Assembly: GCA_005281725.1 (NCBI GenBank)
Contig: SSBO01000003.1
Span: 7,838,062 to 7,902,061 of the forward strand
Direction: 5' to 3'
Length of the DNA: 64,000 nt
From: Wuchereria bancrofti
Taxonomy: Eukaryota; Nematoda; Chromadorea; Rhabditida; Onchocercidae
Both the position numbers and the translations under genes were made by a program. Under the pieces are notes generated by a model. That model was not told where the DNA came from. It did no database searches and saw only the letters and a list, made by a program, of their open reading frames with translations. Each line of letters begins with the position of its first letter. Positions within the stretch are counted from its first letter, which is position 1. Shown piece after piece: positions 51,725 through 63,269 of this stretch.

Positions 51725-51823
51725 CCTTACTACCGTTGAATTCGTCTTCCTTCCCAAGCCTCAAACTTGGCTCCGGACCTGGGACGGTGACCTCCTTTGT
51801 TGTCGTCGATTGTTTTTCCGCAC

Positions 51824-51845
51824 CTCAAGCTTGGGTAATTAAACC
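51824..51845 (-). other. Second SL1-like leader copy, one mismatch
   Basis: On the minus strand, 21 of 22 bases match SL1 (a C in place of the first T of the TTT near the 3' end). It is followed by GTGCGG rather than the SL RNA intron sequence. A third, partial match to the last 11 bases of SL1 lies between the two at 51760-51770. Confidence 0.85.
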
Positions 51846-52130
51846 ATTTCTTGTTTGTCGCCGTTAGTAACGAAAGATTATCCGTCTATCAGTTAAAATG
51901 TCCTATGAACGCGTCGTCCTATTGGTGTCCTAAGAGCGAATCCCTATTACTCGTCCTCCTAACCGTTTTCGTCTAACGCGACCTAAGCATGCCCTAACAC
52001 CACCGTCCCCCACCCCGTCGACCCGATGTAATATTCATAATAAGAAATTGCTCTGCTTATACCGCTGAGAACGCCTATTTGTTGAGATCAAATACTCAAA
52101 TCGCTAATTTGCACGTTTGCCGACAATGAC

Positions 52131-52600
52131 TAATAATGTTTCTAAAAACTGAAAATTTCGTTAGCATAAACTTAATTTCGAATATGCTTTACATAAAGTA
52201 CAATGATACATATACTGGTTCCTTTTTTATTTTTAGCATAACTTACTTTGGTTCATTTCATTCTTTTACAATTAGCTTAAAGATAATTAGATTTAGCGAA
52301 GAAATATCTTAGCACCACTAGCTGACTGCTCTATCAAACATGTTTGATCCATTTCTATAATAGATTATCTCATCAGTGAAGCTTCAAATACCAATGATTC
52401 TGATCAATTTTCTTTTTCTTTTTCTTACAAGTAATTTGCATGATTTCAAGAAATCACTAAATCCAGACAAATCAAATGTTTCGATATAAAATTTCATCTT
52501 TTTATTTAAAAGAATCATATTTATTATTTTTATTATCATTATTTGTTATTACTATTATTATCACTACTATTAATCGACTTTTTACTCACTGTAATCATGC
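52131..52600. repeat. Left arm, distal part, of an inverted duplication
   Basis: Matches the reverse complement of about 56310-56850 with scattered substitutions, including a long block spanning CATGTTTGATCCATTTCT and the run of TTTCTTTTT. It ends in a degenerate ATT tract. Together with remnant F it mirrors the last exon of gene D and its downstream DNA. Confidence 0.85.
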
Positions 52601-52780
52601 GTCTATTATATAATAAATAAAAACCACTGACGTGTCGAATTTTGTTTGGTAATGATAAAATGCTTGTAATTGGTTGAATAATGCAAACGAATCATCGAAT
52701 AAAAGCTCTATTACCCGATGTTATAAGCATTATTAAATAGCATCAAATTATATCACAGACAGTTCATAATAGAGAATTCG

Positions 52781-52915
52781 CTTGGGAGTGGCCGTAGGTG
52801 GAAAATTATTTCGGTGGAGCGGGGACTGAGACGAGTTGGATCGAAGCTTGCTGTCGCTAAAATTGACCCTAGCGACTGTCATGAAACTCGAAATGAGTCT
52901 CACGAGCCTCCAAAT
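52781..52915. other. GC-rich island with tRNA-like box motifs
   Basis: About 135 bp of roughly balanced composition in AT-rich intergenic DNA. It has a stretch TGGCCGTAGGTGG (52789-52801), loosely like a polymerase III A box, and GATCGAAGC (52839-52847), which fits the B-box consensus GWTCRANNC. A 7-bp inverted repeat, GTCGCTA...TAGCGAC, lies just downstream. No cloverleaf was found, so it is not called a tRNA; a tRNA-derived SINE or a structured RNA are possibilities. Confidence 0.35.
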
Positions 52916-52974
52916 ACTTTACAAAATATATCAATCCATAATACTAAAATTCGTTTTAATTGAACATTAAAAAT

Positions 52975-55015
52975 GTAAAACTGTTTCAAATTATACATTA
53001 TGTAAGCAATCATTATTTCAACACTCATCTTCCCATTGTAGATGAGCTTATCTGCTTGTCTAGATATTTTCATCTGATAACAAAGGATATGTGCATTGTT
53101 TAATATGTTAAAAATTATTCCTTTGTTCCAAATTAAATTTGCTTGCAATGTAGAAATACTGCAAGGGTTTTCTAATCTAATAGTCACTTTTTTGTACCAA
53201 CGAGTTATGGTTTGGCTGTTCTTTATCACTCATTTAATTCAGTTCATTTCAATCCTTTAAGTTCCCATCAATTTATTCATTTCCTTCATCTCATATTCGC
53301 CTGCAAATACTATCGATTAATAAGCATATATCCTCACTATCGATTAATACTTATGTATCATGATTGCTAGCGAATAAAATCGTTACAACAGATCTTTCAC
53401 TCAACGCATTTGTCTATACCAACTGCAATAACAAACAAGGAAGGCTCTTGAGCATACGAAAGTCCAATTCAACTCTAAACCACAAGTTATATTCAGATTG
53501 AACCTCAAGTTTCAATACACTGACAAAATCTGTGATTTCAATAGGAGACCTTTAGATTAATGGATAAATTATTAGACATGATGATATTTTTACAGTATTT
53601 CATCAATGCACGCGAAACAATCGTTTATGTTGGGAGCAATCAATAAGACAATTTTTAGCCTATAGATTTCTATTTCATAGATTTAAACAAACTGCTTCGA
53701 CATATCCAATCAGTTTTTGAATATTTCATGCTTCGATTCGGTTTATCTCATCTACTCAATTCACTTTCAATAAATGTTAATATAGCAGCAACAATAACAG
53801 TGATGGAGCGAAAGAAAAATGACAGTTACAAATTTATATTGTAAAAGAACAATAAAGTTATTTGTTGTGCAGTTACGATAACAACAAGAACAGATTATTA
53901 AAAATTTCCCAACAAAGGGATTTACAGACAGTTCCTTTTGCAAAAGACACAATGGAGCATCAGTTGGATATGTTGGCGTGGTGTAATTCTTCGTACGTTG
54001 TCGTTTCTTCATAAGCCTTAAAGGCAACAGCTATCGTGAATTTCTCATATCGCAAAACTATAAAATATTATGGAAAAAAAATCATAAAATTATGTGCAAA
54101 CGCTTATAAATTCTTTCCAATCTAATGCTTGTACTTTAAATTACCTCTCATTCATTTTTTTTTTTGTCTTATTTATATAAAATTGAAACTATTACCATGA
54201 CGATCTTTGAAGCCTAAGGAAGAATTTATCATTACCACTTCCATTTTAACATTATATATTTGGTAGGGAAATATATGGTATGGAAATATACGAGATAGTT
54301 GAACTTATAAAAGAGATTTCCACTACTCGTACTTCGATTTTTCTTTATGAAATTTATTATACTGTTGTTTCTGTTAATAAAAGATTTATTGTATTTCTGT
54401 GTTACTATCATACACATCAAACGAATCTTCCCGAAATCAGGAAATCTCTCCGAAAGAAAAGCAAATGAGCCTAAGATTGGATGCTCTACTTCCAGTGCAA
54501 TTTTTTACTTGTTTTTGCCGTCACTTATAGAGTTTTATAAAAGCAAATACATCCTTTGGTCGTTGTGCAGAGAATCGCAGCATATTCTGAACTAGCCTCA
54601 TCTTTTACACATGAAATTCATCTGCTAGACTTAACAAGATTGGATCGATAATGAATAATGACATCATTTTATTAAATATAATTAATACATAAAATTTTGT
54701 CGGAAAAAGCAAATTATAATAACGTGTTGAAATAAAATTGTATTAAATCCAAAAGACTAAAAATTATCTTAGTTCAATATTCATCAGATAAATACAAAAC
54801 TGTTTTCAAGATATTATGTAAGAATTATGCATCATTCATCCAACACTCATCTTCCAGTTGCAGCTAAACTTATCTTCACTGTATGGAATGTTGCAGTTGT
54901 TAATAGAAAATATATGCATTGCTTAATATATTGAAAATTGTTCCTTTGTTCTAAACCAAATCTGTAATATTGTAGAGATTTCTAATCTAACAGTCATTGT
55001 TATGAGCAAACTGAC
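52975..55015. repeat. Diverged direct duplication (two about 230-bp copies)
   Basis: The segment 52975-53225 is repeated in the same orientation at about 54795-55015, with many substitutions and small indels (shared AACACTCATCTTCC, ATTCCTTTGTTC and TTTCTAATCTAA). Both are non-coding. The DNA between holds only short, unrecognised open frames. Confidence 0.75.
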
Positions 55016-56300
55016 ATAATACTAAAATATACAAACAGTAAAGACTCAAATATCTAATGGTTCTTTACTCACTTATATGCTTTTTGTAAGCTAATGTCCT
55101 CCGTACAAAAATTAAAATCCTTTGTTTGCGTCTGTCTTGATGGACAGCAATTCTCACTACTCTCACTATACCAAAGTAATTTTTTATATACATCCAACCG
55201 CAAACCAAATTTCTCTACTATAAAATGTCTGTGAATTTATAAATTAATACTATTCAGTAACCTTTATTACGTCAAGTAAACAAGTGTTTTTTTTTTCTGA
55301 CTATTCATTTGCGTCAACCAATCAACTAACTACAAAGGACTTCATCACTCATCATTAACCAAGAAAAATCCCGACACATTTTTCTAAACATTGAGGATTA
55401 ATTATATTGAAAAGAATGATCTGTAATTTTGCCGACTACTTAGAAAATCACGCTCGTAATAATTATTAAAGTGATAACAGCTAAAAATGTGTTGCAATTT
55501 AAAAATCATATAATTGTATTTTAAATAGAGTACAAATAAAAAAATAAATTAATGGCTACAGGATTAGGATGGTAAACTGTAAAAAATTTCATTGGAAGTT
55601 TGAAATTAAAAATTTCATGTTGTAACAAAACTCTTCGTTATTCGTTAGTCAGTGTTAAATTTAAAAAATTTAATCACAAATGCCATTCGATTCAGTTTCC
55701 AGCACTCAAAGTCAACACAAAAAACTTTCAGTTTAGTTTTTAAGTAACTGAAAAAAACTTTCAGTTACTTTCACTTCTTATTACTTACCAAATACCTCAT
55801 TCAAACTGAAATAATAATTAATACTACGGTAAGATCGTTCGTGTATATTGTGCAGCAAAGGAGATCACTTTTATCCAAGACAAAACAGGTTTTTTGACAG
55901 AATAATTAAGGTCTGGCAAAATTTCTAGTGCTTATGGATTAATATTCTCTGTGTGTGCACTATTTAATAATTGATATGATCCGTAGGCGTTACATTACGT
56001 AAAAGTTATTTACAATGAGTTTTTCATTTCTGGAAATATCATTATTATATTTGAAGTTGTGCCTTTATAAATCTTTGTTGTGAAGCCAAGGAATAATTTC
56101 TATAGTGTCAACATCCATAATAATAAAATCAAGATCACAATCCATTTTGAACCGGAGAAATTTAGAAGAACATTTGCCAAATCGAGCTTCAAACGTCATT
56201 TTTAAATCCTTTGTTAATTTAGCTAACATTCAATTGTATATTCAAGTCGATATTTAAATTGAATGCAAAAATGTGAAACATACAGCATGAAAAAGTTCAG
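53230..56300. other. Central spacer of the receptor inverted duplication
   Basis: About 3 kb between the two arms. No exon with family similarity was found. Short open frames at 53767-54027 and 54232-54595 occur on both strands and lack supporting splice sites or recognisable motifs. Confidence 0.5.
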
Positions 56301-56309
56301 TCAAAATCC

Positions 56310-56934
56310 AGCAATATATTAATAATAATAACAATGTAATGACAATAATGGTAATAATCATAAAAAATAATAGTGGCAAAAAAACAATGATAAATATAAT
56401 CCTTTTAAATAAGGGGATAAAACTTTATGTCTTTATTTAAAAGAGACAAAAATTTTAAATAAAAAGATAAAATTTTATATCGAAACATTTGATTTGTCTG
56501 GATTTAGTGATTTCTTGGAATCATGCAAATTACTTGTAAGAAAAAGAAAAAGAAAATTGATCGGAATCATTGGTATTTGAAGCTTCACTGATGAGATAAT
56601 CTATTATAGAAATGGATCAAACATGTTTGATAGAGCAGTCAGCTAGTAGTGCTAAGATATTTCTTCGCTAAATCTAATTATCTTTAAGTTAATTGTAAAG
56701 GAATGAAATGAACCAAAGTAAGTTATGCTAAAAATAAGAAAGGAACCAGTATATATATCACTATACTTTATGTAAAGCATATTCGAAATTAGGTTTATGC
56801 TAACGAAATTTTCAGTTTTTAGAAACATTATTAGTCATCTTTTGCTATAGATTGTATTTTAGATAATTTGAACCATTATGCATTAAATCATTCAAAACAG
56901 TGATTCTATCTTTTCTCAATCGATTTTCTTATTT
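56310..56934. repeat. Right arm, distal part, of an inverted duplication
   Basis: Reverse-complement counterpart of 51321-51404 plus 52126-52600. It lacks the 721-bp insertion of the left arm, giving an empty target site near 56840. A 21-base sequence at 56718-56738 recurs as its exact reverse complement at 56928-56948, inside the 3' end of gene D. Confidence 0.85.
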
Positions 56935-59686
56935 TTAGCATAACTTACTTTTCAAAAATAAACATTTTTGCTTTAAGACATTACGAGCTTGTTTGTTGCA
57001 AATGAAATGGATAGTAGGAAGTATGGTACAATTTAAAATAATACAGCAATTAACAAAAATCCGTGATGAAATATTAGCTTTTTCACCAAATAATTTGACT
57101 GCAAACGCTGGCAGAAAGTTGAAAATAACAATTTCAATTTCCATAAAGGAACAAGTTAGTGCTGCTTGAATTAATGTCGACCACTCGTAACTACTAATTT
57201 TTGTAGCTTTTATTTCAACTCTAGTAGACATCCCTGAAATTCCTAAATTTAATTCTTTGTTACTTCATCAAATTAATAAATTAACTCAAAAAAGTGTGCG
57301 AAATCCAGAAAAATTTATCAGATTCAAAAAAAGAGAAAACTCATTCGAAATTAACTTTGAAAATCGTCTTGCGGCATGACATGAAAATACAATGATTTAT
57401 ATATTAGTTTTATCTTATTAAGCAAAAAAATGACGTTCTAACTTTTGTTATGGTTATGTAAAGAAAAATTCCGTTTATGTCGGATACCACAGAATATTGC
57501 AATATATACAACGAACATAGCAATAGGTAGGAATGCTGTCCAAAAGTGATAAAATCTGAAAAGTAGTGCGGTATTATTAAATGTCATTTAGCTGATGCTT
57601 AAAGATGACTACAAGAATCGTTATACTTTGAGGTCATGGCAATATGATAGGTTATTTTGAAATTTTGCAGTCTGGTACAGTTCATTCGAAATGTTAGATA
57701 CAAATAGGAAATAGCATGTTAATTATTTTGATGCTTTTATCTGGATTCATGTGTATCTTCTAAAGCATGAAATGCAATAGCATTTAAATGTCACTTAGCC
57801 AAATGCCAAAAATAGGAATTTCATGTAAACCACAAAATTTTACCAACCACAAAATTAGCCTAGCCTTGGTACACTAACAATTGTTATCAGTTGTTAAGCA
57901 ATTTATAATGAAACGAAAACTTAAATCATATTTAAGTGGATAGTAGTTGAAATTTTACATAATAATTTATTATTGTCTTCATATTTTGGCTCTCAGCTGA
58001 TAGTATATTGTAAGAACACATCGATTATAAAAGAGCGTATAATTTTTGAATTGCAAAACAAACTAAGAGTAATTTCAAATTATGAAACAAATCACAATTT
58101 CTTACTATAAAACAAATTAAAGTACTTCAAAATGATTAATTTATTATTTGAATGAGCAATTTTTATCATTTATTTCTTTCATTACTTCAACTATAATCAT
58201 TGGAAGTTACAGTTTATTAAATTTAAAGTTTGAATTTTACTATTTTTGAAAGTGTAAAACAGTCCAAAATTATTACTTGTTGAAAAATTGTCCACCTTCT
58301 TTTGCGTCTTCTGTACAATTTCTATACCAGCGCAAGTCCGAAATACAGTATTTTGCAGTACAATAATAAAAATCAGCGGCTGTGATAGCTGAAATTCCAG
58401 CTTTGTTTTACGTAAATGATGAAGCAAGAAAAAAAATACAGGAATGAAGAATTTAAACATGAATTTACATTTATTTATTTCAATATTTATTTCAAATGCT
58501 TATTTCAAAAATAATGTTCAGAAACTTACCATTACTTAAAATATGTCAAGAAAGTTTACTCAAATATTTATTTAGATGGTCGATTTAACCATGAGCTGTT
58601 TAAGATTGCTTTTGACATTACTTGAGGAATATCAATGGATCTTACCAAAAGCTAACAGCCATACGCCACATAGCAGAAATATCAACTTCTTAGACTCGAA
58701 AATGGCATGAAATTTCGGTAAATTTATCGTTACAAAACGACTTATAGATAACAGAAATGCAAATTGCAATGTAGCAGTAAATAAAAACGTATCCATATGA
58801 GAGAATATGCTAACAGTCGATGCTCTATTACTTGCTAAAATATGGACAAGTTAACATTAATGGCAGTTTTAAAATGCTGAAAATAAATAAAACCATTTGC
58901 TATTAATAATGAATACATAAAGAATATATGCTTCATAATATTTAAGAGCATAATCGTACATTAAAAACTACATTCTTAATCATAAAAGAAAAATATTTGG
59001 TCGGTTAGAAATCTAAATAGTTACTGATCAAGAAAAAAAAAAACTCAAATTTTGCAACAGATTTTGTGTAATTAGAAATTCTTAAAAATTGAACTCCTTA
59101 ATCTCATTCTTTTTCAACTTTTAATACTATGCAAATTATATATACTAAAGTTTTTTTATATACTAAAGTTTAAATTATACATACTAAAGTTTCTCATATA
59201 GCGAGTTATTGTTAGCATCTTAACTAGTATTAACATTCATTCCTCTGGATATCATTTTCGAACGAAACCGCTGTTTATCATAAAATCGTTCAAAATAAAT
59301 GGATTATTATAGCACAGATGTGAATGGAGAATGGATAACACATAAAATAACTTACCACCTGAACTATCTTTACTTTGCAATATTTCAGGCAAAATAAATA
59401 AAATTTGAAGAAGAGAGATCAAAAGGTTACAAACAATAAGTTGTGATGTGATAAGAACAAATGAATGATTGTAAAGATGATCTCGACGACAGAATTCAAA
59501 TATCAATAATACGTTGCTAACAATACTGTACAGCAAGAGCAGTGAAAACAGTACAACCGCCACGTATTTTTCTACCGTATTACATTCATCCCTTATATCG
59601 GACACATTTGCCGTATTCCCTGCGTGACAGTTTAATATCAGGAATAATACCATAATACAGTAAGAATGAGCCACCATTTTGCTCAT
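56935..59686 (-). CDS. Nematode serpentine (7TM) chemoreceptor-type GPCR, gene D
   Basis: Five exons on the minus strand: 59686-59356, 58834-58646, 58388-58277, 57555-57443, 57233-56935, with the same phases as gene B and identical lengths for exons 2 (189 nt) and 3 (112 nt), 347 residues, intact. Exon 1 starts MSKMVAHSYC and keeps DIRDECNTVEKYVAVVLFS. The later exons are a distinct subtype: FLLSISRFVTINLPKF, YYCTAKYCISDLRWYRNC, FLPIAMFVVYIAIFCGIR and IVIFNFLPAFAVKLFGEKAN. The C-terminus ends SKLC because a 21-bp insertion relative to remnant F brings a TAA into frame. Two Cys in the loop before TM5 could form the usual extracellular disulfide. Ligand and exact family unknown. Confidence 0.82.
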
Positions 59687-59689
59687 TGG

Positions 59690-59960
59690 TAATCTTTTCC
59701 GGAAACTGCGATTGTTGTGCCAAAATGACTGTAAATAGCCAGATTTTTTAATATCAAAATATTAAATTATAAAAAAAAGCCTTTAGCTGAAATTTCATGA
59801 CAGCAATTGCGATCCTTATGGCGAATGTGATAATATTTAATGAGAATTATAAATTTAATCGCGAAATTAACTTCTTACTTCTGCCTATCTGTTTAAAGTT
59901 GCCGAAAACAGTTCGATGCTTAACATTAAAAATCGCATTAAGAAAATCTAAATTTATTGA
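59690..59960 (-). promoter_or_regulatory. Conserved 5' flank of receptor gene D
   Basis: Inverted counterpart of the gene B flank at 48470-48751, similar up to the start codon. The homology implies that gene and upstream control DNA were duplicated together. Further upstream, about 60130-60300 resembles 62890-63060 upstream of gene E, so D and E also share distal 5' DNA. Confidence 0.5.
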
Positions 59961-60618
59961 TAATCTAAATTGAGTAGAAAGCATGAGTTCATTTTTTGGC
60001 TTTCTCCTCAGATATGATAAGACTGAAATTACTGATATAAGAAAGAAAAGAGGTTGGCATTTACCAATTATGTGCTTTTATCCCTTTTCCATGTTGTTAA
60101 TGTAAATAAGCTAGCAAAGTCTTCATTAGACAATATGTAATTTGCTTTACTTACATAATACCAATAATTGAATAATACATAAAGGTATAAGCATATTAGA
60201 AATAATATCATAATGATATTTTCAGATAATGAAAATATGACTTTAAGTAACTTTTATGACTTCTGCCTAATGACAGCTTCTGAATATGCGTTTTTCAATA
60301 CTTTATGAAAAGCAATGGATTATATACGGATCATACCAGTTGCGCATATTTAATCAAAACGTAGCTAAAAATGAATTGGATGAATTAACATGATAGCCGA
60401 ATCTCTACAGAATCAATATTGGCCTTATCATTAGTACCAATGAGCATCAGAAATCTTGAATTCGTAGTCAAAATGAATGAATCATATAGAAGAGAGATGA
60501 TAAGATAGTTCAAAATGCATGAGATTCAGCATGAGATTCAGCATAAAATAACTCCAGAATATAAACTTTTGGTATTGAGTAGAAATCAAACATGGCTATG
60601 TTAGCACAGGTGAGAAAT

Positions 60619-62498
60619 TCAATGAATTTTACTCATAGTTAGTGTAACTGGTGTCACAGTAGACATTTTTTTCATGATCTTAATTTTAGAAAATAATTTT
60701 ACGAATGCTTGTTTCACACTTTCTCGAAATCGTTTGACGAAAATTAAATTGGCGGTAGGCAATACAGCAGCGGTGAAAATCACGAAACAGTTGGTCAAAA
60801 TATTGACGGGAATTTCAATTTCTTTGCCTGCCAGTTTGATGGCAAGCTTCGACAGGAAGTTGAAACAAATAATTTGAATTTCCATTGCACCACAAACAAA
60901 CACTGCCTGAATCAACATCATTCGTTCATATTTGCTTGTTGCAATCGCACACTTGCGCTCATGTCCTGTAAAAATTCTTATAACAACTAAATTTAATTAC
61001 TTTATTTAAGAATTAAGTGAAATAAGAGGATGAAGAAATGATTTCGAAATCTCAAAGATTTCTGGAAATGTTTGGGAACAAATTCAAAAGAATATTTGTG
61101 GTATAATTATGCTTTTGCAAGACGAAATTATAAATTACCGCTCTCAGCGCATAAATTCGAAGTATTCTTTCGTTTGCTACGAATATTGCAGAATATTAGA
61201 ACATAAATTGCGAACATCGCTATGGGTAACGCAAGAGTCCATGCATAACGAATTCTGAATAGAAATAACCAGTAAAAATGTTGGCCGATGAACAATAATT
61301 GTTTCAGCAAAAGAAATTTAGGCTTCTTATAATCGAAATTCATTCCAAATCTCCGCAACTCATGAAGTTAACTTAAAATAATATTTCGCCATTATTGAAG
61401 AAAAAAATGAATTTAAATTCAAAGAAAAACGAACTTCATAAACACAGCTCCACTTTCTGGCGTTCTTTTGATACAATTAAGGGTCCATTGCAAATTAGAT
61501 GCATTGAAAGTTTTAATGCAATAATAAAATTCTACGAGAGATATTACTGAAAAATGATTTGTGAAATTTCAAGGAGTCACAGTTCATTATAAAAAGTGAT
61601 AGTTATTGAAATAAACTCATAATAGCTTCGCCAGCGATTAGACAGACCGAAAATACTATTATAATTGAATAAAGAGATTCATCAACAAACTCATAGATAT
61701 AGATATTAGACAGCGCACTTGTCATTCCTTCGACATTGCGCAAACAAATTTTTTTTTTCCATGAATTGCATAAAAAGTTTAATTGAACGTACCGAAACTT
61801 AACAACCATAATGAGATGAGAAGAAAATAAAACTTCAATGATTCGAAAAAAGCATTAAATTGCGGTAAGCTTATAGCAACAAAACGATTTATCGCCAAAA
61901 GAAATGTAAAATGCAACGTTGCGAAGAACAAAAACGTATTCATAGAAACAAATATGCGGTGAATCCATGTTGAATGGTATACTTAAATATTAAAGGATTA
62001 GATAGAAAGTAATCATTTGTGACATTTCGTGAAATAAATATAATTCAAGTTTATTTATTAACACACTATGCTATAACCAACTAAATTACCCGCTGTTTTA
62101 AAATATGCATCTCAATAAATGACAAGTTACTGATGGTGATATATGAGAAAAGAAAAGAACTTACCGTCAGAACTTTTACTGTTTAGTATTTCAACCAAAA
62201 CAATAACCACTTGTGGAATAAAGTTCAAGAAGCCAGAAATAATGATTTGGGATGTGATAAAAATGAATGCACGACTGTAAAGATTGTCATGGCTACAGAA
62301 AACGACCATCAACAGTATGTTGCTAACAATACCGTATAACAAAAGCAGCGAAAACAGTACAACCGCCACGTATTTTTTCACCGTATTGCATTCATCCCTT
62401 ATGTCGAACACATTTGTCGTATTCTCTGCGTGGCAGTTGAAAGGTAATATAAGGAATAATACCATAATACAGTAAGAATGGACAATTATTTTGCCCAT
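60619..62498 (-). CDS. Nematode serpentine (7TM) chemoreceptor-type GPCR, gene E
   Basis: Five exons on the minus strand: 62498-62165, 61981-61793, 61546-61435, 61254-61139, 60965-60619, phases as in B, 365 residues, intact. Signal-like N-terminus MGKIIVHSYCIMVLFLIL...NCHAE; then DIRDECNTVKKYVA; TM3 end FLLAINRFVAISLPQF; loop with YYCIKTFNASNLQWTLNC; TM5 ALPIAMFAIYVLIFC; last exon MLIQAVFVCGAMEIQ and a basic tail KRFRESVKQAF. Exon 4 differs from that of gene B at only two of 116 bases, whereas exon 2 is far more diverged, suggesting local gene conversion. It is tandem with D and downstream of the partial GIPC copy's 5' edge. Confidence 0.82.
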
Positions 62499-63269
62499 CG
62501 ATAATGTTTTCCGAAAACTGTAAGATTTTTTATTGTCTAAAATATTTATAAAAAATGTGTTAGTATTTAATGAAAAGCATAAATTTAATCGTTAAATTAA
62601 GCCCCGTGGTTATTATTTATCAAATATACTGAAACCGGTTTAATGCAGTTTGCCATTCCTCAGTATTAAATCGTACTAAGAAAAGTTAGATTCACTGAAA
62701 AATTAAACTGGGAAAAAGATTTAAATGGTTAATTTTGATCTCTATCCACAAGTATATAATGAACTTGAATTTATTAATATAAGAAAGAAATGAGCATAGC
62801 ATTTCCAAAACCGTTCGGAAGCATACCGTTCGATCTGCTTCCTTGATCAATGCATAACTAATAAAGTCATCATTAAACGACACACAATTTTGCTTTATTC
62901 ACATGGCACCAATAATTGAGTAATACATCAAATTAAAACATAATTTCATTACCAACAATATATATCATGAAGATATTTTCCAGGTAGTGAAAGCATAACT
63001 GCAAATAACTTTTAGATAATGTGAATACAAGTTGCGTCTCATGACAATTTCAGAATATTTTTATAATTAATATTTTTATTTTTAGAAACACATAAAAAGA
63101 CTAATAATCCATTAAGCACTAGCAATTTTCTCGGACTTCGACTGTTTAATTCTGCAGAAATTTCAATGTGTTTTGTCTTGCATAATTCCTGAAAAGCAAC
63201 GCCTGTCCAGCTGCACAATTTGATCAATTATCTTTTCACACATTGAATGAAATCTTTGGTAACAAAAAG
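62499..63269. other. Upstream region of receptor gene E
   Basis: Proximal part (62570-62720) is related to the 5' flanks of genes B and D. At 62890-63060 it resembles 60130-60300. A minus-strand open frame of 62 codons at 63039-63227 is mixed in composition, but no family or splice pattern was recognised. Confidence 0.45.

Larger units (their letters stand above)
51405..52125. mobile_element. Solo-LTR-like insertion, 721 bp, with 5-bp target duplication
   Basis: Begins TGTAGG and ends CCGACA (TG...CA ends), flanked on both sides by ATGAC (51400-51404 and 52126-52130). The inverted paralogous arm near 56840 has the empty site with a single ATGAC in the same context, so the insertion is directly demonstrated. 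It is much more GC-rich than its surroundings, with many CG dinucleotides (GTCGTC units). No reverse transcriptase or integrase is present. The length, ends and 5-bp duplication fit a solo LTR of a BEL/Pao- or gypsy-type retrotransposon, but the family is not identified and the orientation is unresolved. It contains SL1-like segments on the minus strand. Confidence 0.75.

Noticed and set aside
51470..51764. Basic, Gln/Asn-rich minus-strand open frames inside the insertion
   Set aside because: No gag, protease, RT or integrase motif; one of them simply translates the SL1 copy. Better explained as non-coding LTR sequence with few stops.
54232..54595. Overlapping open frames on both strands in the receptor spacer
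   Set aside because: No similarity to receptor exons or any family recognised, and no splice sites in suitable phase.
63039..63227. Minus-strand open frame reading ...FQELCKTKHIEISAELNSR...
   Set aside because: Looks more protein-like than most, but no family recognised and no supporting exon structure in the visible sequence.
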